Assembly (NCBI RefSeq): GCF_018691265.1 | Contig: NW_024881283.1 | Span: 4,933,731 to 4,997,730, forward strand | Reading direction: 5' to 3' | Origin: Tyto alba | Taxonomy: Eukaryota; Chordata; Aves; Strigiformes; Tytonidae | DNA length: 64,000 nt | Notes under the pieces: model-generated | Told to the model about the DNA's origin: nothing | Database searches by the model: none | The model's input: the letters and a program-made list of their open reading frames with translations, nothing else | Shown: positions 1 to 54,300 of the stretch, piece after piece | How the letters are laid out: every line of letters begins with the position of its first letter | Numbering within the stretch: position 1 is the stretch's first letter | Translations under genes and position numbers: made by a program

Positions 1-45010
<45,010 letters not shown>

Positions 45011-45244
45011 GGTAGCAGACGGGGACGGAGCTCACTGGCCATCCGGCATCCACAACCAGCAACCGACAATATTCCAATATACAGTTAGAAAATGTTTTAT
45101 GGTTGCTAAACTGCTAAAAAAAAAAAAGAAAAAGAAAAAAGAAAAGCCTTTGTAAATTTCTTTAATTTTATTATGCATAACATGTACTAATTATTTTTTT
45201 TAATTAACTAATTGCCCTGCTGTTTTACTGGTGTATAGAATACT

Positions 45245-45252
45245 TGTACATA
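45245..45252 (+). promoter_or_regulatory. PUM1: Pumilio response element UGUACAUA in the PUM1 3' UTR
   Basis: Exact match to UGUANAUA, the element bound by the PUM homology domain encoded by the same gene. Several UGUANAUU near matches lie in the same UTR (for example at about 45151, 45914, 46017, 46478 and 46498). Confidence 0.7.
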
Positions 45253-46645
45253 GGTATCAAATGTACATGGAAGGCCACATTTTTGTTCACTGTTGTATCT
45301 ATATTCCAAATGTGGAAACTTTCAGGGTGGTTGGTTTGAAGAAAACAAACAAAACAAAATGTTTTTAATTCATCTGCCTTGCAGGCAACTTTTTTGCAAA
45401 TACCTGTTTTTTCTCCTTTTAGTCAAAAGTCAGCAAGAAGTTTGAATTTTAGTTAAATGGCACAAACGACGCATTTAACGTTGTTTATAAATATAAAAAC
45501 AAATTCAACTTGCTAAAGCTTCAGTTTAAAAAAAGGATTAAGTTTTTGAAACTTTTTAAGTGCTTCTTTTTTTATTTTAATTTTAGTATAACATGCTAAA
45601 GGAGGTAGCATAGCTGTCGTTTTTGGGAAGAAAACGTACGCACCCAGAAAGTTTTTAAAGCGAGGGGGTGGGGGGTGGGTGTACTTGTTTACTGCCTACT
45701 CAGTTTATTCTGTTAACATTGAGAGACACAATTTGATTATTTAGCATGAGGAAAAAAAAATCCAACTCGGCTTTGGTCTTGCTTCTATAAATATATAGTG
45801 TATACTTGGTGTAGACTTTACATATATAAAAATTTGTAGTATTTTCTTGTTTTGATGTCTGATCTGTATCTATAATGTACCCTAGTAGTGGAACATACTT
45901 CTGACTGTACAATTGTACATTTGTAAACCTCTGTAATGTAAATGTGGAGAAGTTTGAATCGACATAAACCCGTTTTTTGGTAAGAAAAAAGAATTAGCAA
46001 AACCTGTGCATTTCAGTGTATATTCACACCTTTTATGGTCGTAGCATATAGTGTTGTATATTGTAAATTGTAATTTCAACCAGAAGTAAATTTTTTCTTT
46101 TGAAGGAAATGTTCTCTTTATACAGCCTAGTTAATGTTTAAAAAAAACTAAATGCTTGGTTTTATTTGTCACCTAGTTGAACAGTAGCGATCCTTTCTAA
46201 ATGTTATAAAAAAAAATGATTCAGTTCAAAATAGTGTTTTTTTGAATCTTAAAAAGTAATGTTTTGCTTATTTTGTGACAGTAAGAAACAAAAAGTGCAA
46301 AAGTACAGAATCCCCTAGTTTTCCTTACAATCAGAGTCCCTTTTCACCTTGTAAAGTGTGAATCACCTTCCCTTTTTGTACAGAAGATGAACTGTATTTT
46401 GCATTTTGTCTACTTGTAAGTGAATGTAACATACTGTCAATTTTCCTTGTTTGAATATAGAATTGTAACACTACACGGTGTACATTTACAGAGCCTTGTG
46501 TATATTTCCAATGAACTTTTTTGCAAGCACACTTGTAACCATATGTGTATAATTAACAAACCTGTGTATGCTTATGCCTGGGCGACTATTTTTTGTAACT
46601 CTTGTGTAGATTGTCTCTAAACAACGTGTGATCTTTATTTTGAAA

Positions 46646-46651
46646 AATACA
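46646..46651 (+). terminator. PUM1: Candidate PUM1 polyadenylation signal AATACA
   Basis: A variant hexamer at the end of the AT-rich UTR, followed by the GT-rich downstream element GGCTTTGTGTTTGCTTTGG (46666-46684). No canonical AATAAA was seen in the UTR. Cleavage would fall near 46660-46668. Confidence 0.6.
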
Positions 46652-46665
46652 GAACTTTGGAATCT

Positions 46666-48050
46666 GGCTTTGTGTTTGCTTTGGACACCTTCAGTGGAAT
46701 GCCACCCCCATCAGCTTTTTACCTCTTTTTTAATTTAAGAGCAGCAAGGGCAGCGGCGCCCACATGGAAAACAAGGAGCAGACTGACCACACGTGCCACC
46801 CTCCTCCTGGGGTCGGGGATTTGGGCTTTTTACACCTATTTGAGCCCATCTAAACCTCTTCAGAGCCTGTACAAACTGGAGGCCCCCCCCAGCCTCCATC
46901 CTCTGGCAGGAAGTTGCAGAGGAACAACCCCCCCGACTCTCTTGGTGCTTTTCAGCGCTGCAGCTCTTGCAGAGCGAGGCAGGGAGTAACGTCCCCTGGT
47001 ACCTCGTCTTTGCTCGTGGTTTCCTCTTCCCATCCCTCCTGCCCTCTTGGGGGGCTGGGGCTGGTGGGCCGCAGAGCTGGTGGTTGTGCAGAAGCTGCTC
47101 TGCTCCTCATCCTCCTCTTTGTTTTTTGGGGTGGGGGGGAGGAATGGGGGGGTGGGGGGGGCTGCCCCCTGCAGCCGAGATGGGGCTGCCCCAGTAATAC
47201 CGAGCGCCACAGCGTTTTCTGGTTCATTGAGAATTGCAAGAAAAGCCAAGCTCGTGTTTCCCTGGAGCCTTTCCCCAGGCCCAAGCTCTCCTCCCCAAGA
47301 GGTGCCTCTGGGCTCCCAGCCCGGCGCTTGTTGGGACCGTCCTGCTCCCCCACATCACGTCCCACCCCTGCCCCCAGTTCATCGCCTGCTGCCCAGACCA
47401 CGGCCTTTTCTTCCCAGTTCCCTGTCTCGGGGGAGCCTCAGCTCTGCGTTTCATCCCCTGTGCCACTGAACGCTCCACGTGCGATCCTTACTCGAGGAGA
47501 AAACGGGCCTTTTCTTACCACCAATTTTTCTGCATTTACCGGTGTGCAGAACCTTCCCCGTCCCTGCGGTGCAGTTTGGTGGCTGCTGGTTTTAAAGATC
47601 CTTTTCTGAAGGCTATCATCAATGATTCGGGAAATACCCATAAGTTTGAGCACTTGTGCAAATAGGGTGACGATGGAAGGGAAGAAACTTCTCATTTTAC
47701 AGGAAATCAGTTTTTTGGCTCAGGGCCTGAAAGCATTTCATTTTGGAGTGTCAAATTACTGATCCTGCCCACGCTGACACTTCCTTCTCACCCCTCAACA
47801 AAAAACAATACCCCTGTGACCCAGCGGTGGGTTTAATCTGTTTTCACACCCTTTGTTACATTTAGTGGAGAGTTGATTTGGGCTTTCTCACACCTTTTCT
47901 GCCCTGGGTTTGAAGCCAGCCTCCACGGGCAGCGGAGTTGACCCTGCCGGGCTGAGGGAGGGGGCGCAGCGGGAAGGACGTGGCCGGGTTGCTCCTTCAA
48001 GGCCCGGCTTTGGTTTCTGCTGAGCGTGGCTGCTGGAGGAGGGATGTGAA
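46666..48050. other. PUM1-SDC3 intergenic region, GC-rich part
   Basis: GC-rich DNA with long random open frames on both strands, caused by few stop codons. Short G-runs occur (for example 47131-47160). No recognisable protein, RNA gene or transposon was found. Confidence 0.75.
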
Positions 48051-48462
48051 GGGATCCATCCCATCAGCTGGGATCCATCAGCTGGGATCCATCATATCAG
48101 CTGGGATCCACCAGCTGGGATCCATCCCATCAGCTGGGATCCATCATATCAGCTGGGATCCGTCAGCTGGGATCCATCCCATCAGCTGGGATCCATCATC
48201 AGCTGGGATCCATCCCATCAGCTGGGATCCACCAGCTGGGATCCATCCCATTAGCTGGGATCCGTCAGCTGGGATCCATCCCATCAGCTGGGATCCATCA
48301 TATCAGCTGGGATCCACCAGCTGGGATCCATCTTATCAGCCGGGATCCATCAGCTGGGATCCACCCCATCAACCGGGATCCACCAGCTGGGATCCATCCC
48401 ATCAGCCAGGGTCCATCATGACACCCAGATCCCATCACATCCTCCGGGATCCATCACACCCA
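48051..48462. repeat. CAGCTGGGATCC minisatellite
   Basis: About twenty units built on AGCTGGGATCC, separated by ATCATC, ATCCCATC, ATCATATC, ACC or GTC spacers, so unit length alternates between about 14 and 20 bp. The 3' end (48345-48462) is degenerate (AGCCGGGATCC, AACCGGGATCC). Most units contain a CAGCTG E-box next to GGATCC. Confidence 0.95.
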
Positions 48463-48639
48463 CCTTGACCCGATGGAACAAGATCTCCCGCTTCCACGGG
48501 GGGAGAAAAGGACCCAGCGGCAGCGCCCGCCCCGCCACGGCCCCTCCCGTGGGTCCCCAACTCTCGCGTACAGGCCCCCCTCTCACCCCGCCAGGCGTCA
48601 GGGGCCACCTCCGGGGCGACAACCCCTCGGCGGGGACCT
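48463..48639. other. GC-rich spacer between minisatellites
   Basis: Unique-looking GC-rich sequence with several CpGs. No gene was recognised. Confidence 0.6.
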
Positions 48640-49255
48640 GCAGGGCCGTTGCCCCCCCCCGGCTCGGCCCGGGGGGGCAGCGCGGCGGAGCTGCAGGGGT
48701 GGCGGCGGCCGCGGCGGGGCGGTGCAGCCCCAGCAACGCGCCCCCGGCCCGGCGGAGCGGCTGCCCCGCGCCGGGCCCCCCGGCCCAGGGACCCCCCCCG
48801 CCCCAGGGACCCCCCCCCGCCCCAGGGAACCCCCCGCCCCAGGGACCGCTCCCCCGTGTCCCAGGCACGCCCCCCCCCCCCCCCCCCCCCCCGGCCGCAG
48901 GGACATCCCTCCCCCCGCCCCGGGGACCCCCATCCTCCCACTCCCCCTCTCCCTGCCCCAGGGACTCACCCCATCCCAGGGATATCCCCCACTGCCCCAG
49001 GGCCCCCCCCCCCCCGCTCCAAGGATATCCCCCCACGCTCCGGGCACCCCCCTCTCCCAGCGACCCCCCTCCCCAGGGACCCCCCCCTGCCCCAGGGACA
49101 TCCCTCTCCCTGCACCAAGGACCACACCCTCCGCCCCAGGGACTTCTCCTCCGCTCCAGGCCCCCCCTGCCCCAGGGACCCCCCTTTGCTCCAGGGACCC
49201 CTCCCGACCCAGGGACACCCCCCTGCCCCAGGGACATCCACCCCCCCAGACCCCG
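48640..49255. repeat. C-rich minisatellite, CCCCAGGGACCCCC-type units
   Basis: Irregular tandem units of roughly 12-20 bp around CCCCAGGGAC, with CATCC or CCCCC spacers. It includes an uninterrupted run of 23 C at 48870-48892 and strongly CpG-rich DNA at its 5' side (48640-48800). The minus strand is correspondingly G-run rich. The ORFs of 250-300 codons here are artefacts of the repeat. Confidence 0.9.
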
Positions 49256-50229
49256 ACCCAGCCCCACTGTGTTTCTGTACAACCCGAAGCTTTTCCCCAG
49301 GTTTTGCTCCCCTCCCACCCTCCCAGCTTCTCACTGATGACATTAATGCACATATTTTTTTTTTTAATATTATTAATTTAGATCCTGCTAATTATAGTGC
49401 AATTAAAACAGAGAGAAGTGACTTAGGTGGGGACCCCGTGGCAGAGCCCCCCCGTGATGTTTCACACCCCCAAAGAGGAGGATTGCTCTGAGTTTCCCAT
49501 CAAATGGGGAATGGGGAGGATGCTCAGCTGGGGGATGTGCCCAGCTCTCCCCGTCTAGGGGCTACACCCCAATTTTTAGCTGGATTTGGCCGATTTCCCT
49601 TCCCAACCAGGCAGTACTGGGAGGACAATTCCCCTTCTCCCAGGTAATCCCCCTGCTCCCCCATTGGCCCCCTCCTGGGTTATATTTTTCATTCAGATGA
49701 GGTTTTTTTATGAGAATCTGAGCGTATTTTTAGGCTTTTCGCAGAAAGCGTGCGAAAACCATTAGGAGGAATTACACGTGTGCGAGAAACGACTCATTTA
49801 TATCCCATCCCGTCTGTTCCCAGCTCACCCACAGCTACTGCCTCCCGGGCCCACTGGGGTGACTGAACACCCAAATTCGGAGCAAAGTCACCCAGGGTTA
49901 CTTCACAGCCACATGGAAGTCACTGTTATGACAGGGGACTGCCCTGTCCTCTGATCCCACTGTTATCCCTTTTTTTTTTCTTTAAAAAAAAAAGGGGAAA
50001 CTGAGGCACGGTGCTGTGGGGCTGTTTGAAGTATTGGCCCAGGGCTGGGAGCGAGTCCCAGCTCTTCCCAAAGGATTTTCCCCTCCTGGTCTGTGCCCCT
50101 GGGGGCAGCCCTGGCCCCAGCACCCAGCCAGGGGTGACTGAGGGAGCAGGGCAGGGTGGGGGTCCCACCCTGGAAGCAGATCCCAGGGTCCCCGTCTGCC
50201 TCTGGTTCCTCTCCCCTGTCTACCCAGAG
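49256..50229. other. Intergenic stretch with two AT-rich islands
   Basis: Between the C-rich arrays lie AT-rich islands at about 49348-49415 and 49679-49805, surrounded by GC-rich DNA, and a T-run/A-run pair (TTTTTTTTTT then AAAAAAAAAA) at 49971-49992. No coding or RNA feature was recognised. Confidence 0.7.
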
Positions 50230-50770
50230 GTGACTGTCTGCCCCCCGACCCCCCCATCTTCCCCTGGGCCTGCTGATCCCCCCCTCATATCCCCCTGAGT
50301 CCCCCCCATTACCTCAGCCCCACCTCATCCACCTTTGGGTCCCCCCATCTGTCCCAGGGCCCCCCCAGTCTGCACCAGGGTCACTGCCACCTGCTCCAGT
50401 CCTCCCCTATCTACTCCTGGGTCCCCACATCTGCCCCCAGGCCCTCCCATGTACCCCTGGATCCCCCCGTCTGCCCCAGCACCCTTCCACTTTGCCCCAA
50501 TCCCATCCTTTACTTCTGTCCCCCTCATCTACTCCTGGGTCGCCCCAATCCGCCCTCCATCCCTCCCTGTATCTACCTCAGAGTCCCCCCATCTACCCCG
50601 GGGTCCCCCCATCTACCTTTGGGTCCCCTAATCTACCCCAGGGTCCCCCTCATACACCCCAGACACCCTCCATCTGCCCCGGGACCCCCCATCTACCTTT
50701 GGCTCCCCCCCATCTGCCCCAGGCCCCCTCACCTACCCTTGGGTCCCCTTGTCTACCCCAGGGCCACCCG
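50230..50770. repeat. C-rich minisatellite, CCCCATCTACCCCAGGGTCC-type units
   Basis: About two dozen imperfect units of roughly 20-24 bp alternating CCCATCTACC or CCATCTGCCC with CAGGGTCC or TTGGGTCC. It is followed by a run of 18 C at 50783-50800. The proline-rich open frames here reflect the repeat. Confidence 0.9.
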
Positions 50771-51027
50771 CATCTGCCACCACCCCCCCCCCCCCCCCCC
50801 ATCCCGCTCCCCCCACGCCGGCTCCGGGGGGTGCCCCCGCCGGTGGGGTCGAGCCGGAGCGGTCGCATCCCGGGGTGGGGGGGGAACCTCGGCGGGGCCG
50901 GGATCGGGCGGGGGGAGGGACACCGGGACAAGGGATCGGGGGGGGGGGGGCTGCGTGGGGGGCCGGCGCTTCCTGCGCGGGGAATTGGGGGGGGGGGCGC
51001 GGCGGGGATGGGCGGCGCGGCGGCGGC

Positions 51028-51154
51028 CCGCACCCACACCCGCACCCGCACCCACACCCGCACCCTCACCCGCACCCACACCCACACCCACACCCACACC
51101 CACACCCACACCCACACCCACACCCACACCCACACCCACACCCACACCCACACC
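51028..51154. repeat. CCCACA hexamer array
   Basis: About 21 units of CACCCA, the first few varied to CACCCG or CACCCT and the last dozen or more uniform. The minus strand reads (GGGTGT)n, with regularly spaced GGG tracts that could form G-quadruplexes. Confidence 0.96.
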
Positions 51155-51221
51155 GCCTCCCGCGGGCGGCGGCAACAAAGGCCCTTCCCCGCCCCCGCCG
51201 CCGCCTCCCGCCGCCGCTGCA

Positions 51222-51254
<33 letters not shown>
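51222..51254 (+). repeat. SDC3: (GCC)11 trinucleotide repeat in the SDC3 leader
   Basis: Eleven uninterrupted GCC units, preceded by interrupted CCG units from about 51196. The tract ends 18 bp before the start codon, so it is probably transcribed in the 5' UTR. Confidence 0.95.
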
Positions 51255-51255
<1 letters not shown>

Positions 51256-51272
51256 GCCGTCCTTGCGGCAGG

Positions 51273-51365
51273 ATGATGCCCGGGGAGGTGCCGCCGCCGG
51301 CGCCCCGGGGGGTGCGGAGCCTCGCGGTGCTGCTGCTGGTGGTGCTGGGCGCCCGCGCCGCGCTG
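51273..51365 (+). CDS. SDC3: SDC3 coding exon 1: syndecan-3 signal peptide (partial gene)
   Basis: Syndecan-3 is a type I membrane heparan-sulfate proteoglycan of neural and musculoskeletal tissue. This exon encodes 31 residues, MMPGEVPPPAPRGVRSLAVL then LLVVLGARAAL, and ends in phase 0 at CTG|GTGAGT. The hydrophobic core LAVLLLVVLGARAAL is a signal peptide and closely resembles the start of chicken syndecan-3 as I remember it (MP.E..RLAVLLLLLSARAAL), where the next residues AQPW come from exon 2. Two adjacent ATGs are available; the second matches the chicken start. PUM1 followed by SDC3 on the same strand is the known vertebrate order. The frame stays open upstream through the repeats, but no nearby in-frame ATG was found. 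Downstream exons (glycosaminoglycan sites, transmembrane segment, EFYA tail) lie beyond the window. Confidence 0.82.
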
Positions 51366-54300
51366 GTGAGTGACTGCGTGGGGTGGGGGACACACACACA
51401 CAGACACAGACACACACACACAGACCCACCCGCCCCCCGGGATCGTGCGTGGACTGGCCGCGGGCAGCGGGGACTGGGAGAGCGGGGCGGGGAGGCGCGC
51501 TGGGATAGGATGGGGGTGCTGGTATTGGGGGGGGGGGGGGGGGGGCGCTCGTGGTGGGCTACAGTGGGATGGGGATCGGGGTCGTGCGTGAACCGGCACC
51601 GGGCGGCGGGGAACCGGCACCCGGCTGGGGAGGGAGGGTGGGATGGGGAGGGGGGGGTGGCAGCGGCCGCCTGGCGTGGGGGGGGACACACACACACACG
51701 ACTCCCTGCCCTGGGGCCCGCAGCCGGCGTGGGGGGGGGTCCCAGAGCCGGAACCCTGCGTGGGGGGGTAGTGGGGACCGGCACCCTGCTGGGGTGGGGT
51801 CGGGCCGGCACCTTGATGGGTGGCTTAGGCGGGGGGGGCTGTGGGGCTCGCACCCTGCTGAGGGGGTGGGGGGGGGCACCTAGCTCCCGAGGGGCTCCGA
51901 ACCCCCACACCCTGCCCGGCCCCTCCCTGCCTGCACAGCCCCCCCAGAGCCGCAGACCCCGAGCGGGCAGCGCAGGCAGGAAGCGGTGATCCCCCTCCTC
52001 ACCCCACCCCACCCCCCCTCCCAGGGCAGTGCTGGGGCAGGGGCTCACCCCGGGGGTGCGGGCAGGGCGAGGGGTGGGGGGCAGGCACGGTACCGGGGCC
52101 CCACCGTGTGCGTGGGGAGGGGGGATGCAGGCAGATGCCATTTGAAGGTCGTAGGGAAACACGCCTTGAAAATAACCCTGCAAGGGGGAAGAGGGAGGAA
52201 AATCCCACTCCTGCCCGCTCCTACTTCTCAGCAGCAGAAGGAACTTGGGGGGGGGTTTCTCTTTGCCTGCCCCCCCGGAGTTTCTCTGGCATCTCCAGCC
52301 CCTCCCGGGACGGTCGGGGTGGCTGCAGGCAAGCCCTGCCGCTCGCCCCTCGCCTGCACGGGCATTGCCCCGCTCTGCCCGGGAGGTTTTCCCAGCCCTG
52401 CTCACGGGAGAGGATTTCGATGTCGGCAGGAGGAAAGGGGTCTGTGGTTTCTTGGGGCACTTCCAAAACTGCGTGTTCCCACCACCGGCACGGAAACCCT
52501 CCGTCGGAGTCCCCCTGCCCTCCCAGCACCCGCCTGGGGGACCCGGGCAGCTTTGTGGGGTGCTGGCTGCTGGGTGATGCTCTACGGGAAGGACCCTTCC
52601 TGCAGCCAGAAGATGCTTTTCCCACGCGACCAGCGCGGCCTGGGAGGAATAGGAGAGCGCATGGGAGATGAAGGCTGCCTCCTCCTCCTCTCCTTAAGAG
52701 GGGAAGAAGTCTCAGGGCCTGGCCACTCGCCAGCGTGCGACCTGCTGCACTAAATAACTAAATTCCCCATCCTCCTGGGGTTCTGGTTTGTGGGTGCCGC
52801 GGGCTGGCACCTCTATTTCTGCGGGGCAGTGGGTGCGTGCGGGGCGTTCGCCCGGCTTTCCCGGCAGCGGTTATTCCCCTCCTGAAGAGGCAGATGCAAC
52901 TTCGGTGTTTCCAAGGAGGCTGCTGAGAAGACCATCAGGTGTGATTTACTCGTCCGAGCAGCGATAAATATTGTGGCTCCTGGCGATGCCGTGCGGCCGC
53001 TTGCGCGGTGGATCAAAGGGCAGTTTATTAAGCTGAATATTGCGCTTTGCTATTGATCTGGGGAAGCCCGAGCTCCGCCGGTACCTCCCCTCCATCGCTG
53101 GGTGCCCTCGGCGGTGAGAGCTGCGTGCGGCCGTGCCGGCGTCTCTAGCACCCGTGGCGAGCGTTGGTTCAGCTGCGTGGGTGCTCGCCCCCCTGCAAAT
53201 AAGCTTTTCCCCATCCCCGTGTGGGGAATTTTGGGTGCTGGTTAGTGGATGATGTCTCAAGCAGATGCTGGCATTTGCTGAGGATAATTAGGCAGGAAAG
53301 GTTATGGGTTTGTTAAATGCCAGGGTGGGGGGATGCTCCTGGGGACCCCAGGGGTTGGGGGAGGCAGCCCAGAGGAGGGAGGAGGCCGCTTTCCCCCATG
53401 AGGGGGCAACCTGGAGGGGACTGAGGCCTCTCCTCTCCCCTCCTTCTCTTTGCTGAAGCTTTAAAATCATTTAGTCTTGTTGGATGAAGTCTCAGCTTCT
53501 CCCTGGGGTCACTGGAGTGGGAAGCAGTGACTGGGCACAGCCCTGATGCCTCCCAACATGATAATAGGATGGGGGGGGAGGGGATGGATTTGGGGATCCC
53601 TGTCCCCCCCTGGTGCAGTTGTGCGGGCACCTGGGTGATGCTGTCTGCAAACCCTGTGCCGGATCCCCGTCCCTGCTGGTCAGCCCTTCTCCGGCGCAGC
53701 ACCTGGAGAATTAATATTTGTACTGTGGAAACCAGACAAATAACTCCAGCTCCCATTGGCACCAAGCCCACGAGCTTCTGGGATGGGCCCAGCGCCGCGT
53801 GTCCTGGGGGAGTGTGGGGGGACGGGGCTGCCGGGCTCAGCACAGGGTCGTGGTGTTGCTGGAGCATTTGGGAACCAGCACGAGTCTCCGGGGACCCAGC
53901 GCTTCCCTTTGATCTCGTGGTGGCTGTGATCCCTCTTGGCCTCGGGTTTGGGGCAGCAGGGATCGGTCCCGCTGGGATCAGTCCCTTTAACTCTTTGTGT
54001 GCCTCCGTGGCAGCGCTGTGGGACAGGGGCTGCCTCTCCTGGTGAGACCCGATCCTGGCAGTGGGTTTTCCCAGCAACATCATGGACACACAGGTTTGGT
54101 TTTGGCTGGGATTCCCCAGGGCTGTAAAGCTCATGACCTCACCCTCTCCGTCCCTGCTGAACCCCATCTCTTGTCTTATCGCTTTGGAGCTGGCGGTGGG
54201 CCACTTTGAGAGAGAACGAGGCTTGGACCTGTTTGGGAGATCCAGGCAGCTCAGGGGAGAGCAGCCCCTGCATGTCTGTGGCAAGGCTGAGCTCAATCCC

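Larger units (their letters stand above)
45011..46665 (+). other. PUM1: PUM1 3' UTR
   Basis: AT-rich, about 1.65 kb, with many UGUA tetramers and long T- and A-rich runs. It ends where composition changes sharply to GC-rich near 46.7 kb, just after a polyadenylation-type motif. Its length fits the roughly 1.5-kb 3' UTR I recall for mammalian PUM1. The end coordinate is inferred. Confidence 0.8.
50810..51272 (+). promoter_or_regulatory. SDC3: CpG-island promoter / 5' leader of SDC3
   Basis: Dense CpG and GC-box-like DNA (for example CCCCGCCCCCGCC at 51188-51200) immediately upstream of the SDC3 start codon, with no TATA box seen. It contains the CCCACA hexamer array and the GCC repeat. The transcription start is not determinable by eye. 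The region is assigned as promoter by position and composition. Confidence 0.7.

Noticed and set aside
46914..47609. 231-codon open frame just after the PUM1 3' UTR
   Set aside because: No similarity to a known protein that I can recognise, with overlapping open frames in other phases and on the minus strand, typical of GC-rich intergenic DNA.
48051..48462. CRISPR-like array
   Set aside because: Spacers are not unique and the units are short and degenerate, in a vertebrate genome; this is an ordinary minisatellite.
48416..49381. Several 250-300-codon Pro- or Gly-rich open frames on both strands
   Set aside because: They are translations of the C-rich minisatellites; all frames on both strands are open because the unit lacks stop codons.
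50619..52405. 456-codon plus-strand and 550-codon minus-strand open frames across the SDC3 promoter
   Set aside because: They run through hexamer, GCC and C-rich repeats. Only the 51273-51365 part of the plus-strand frame is supported, as SDC3 exon 1.
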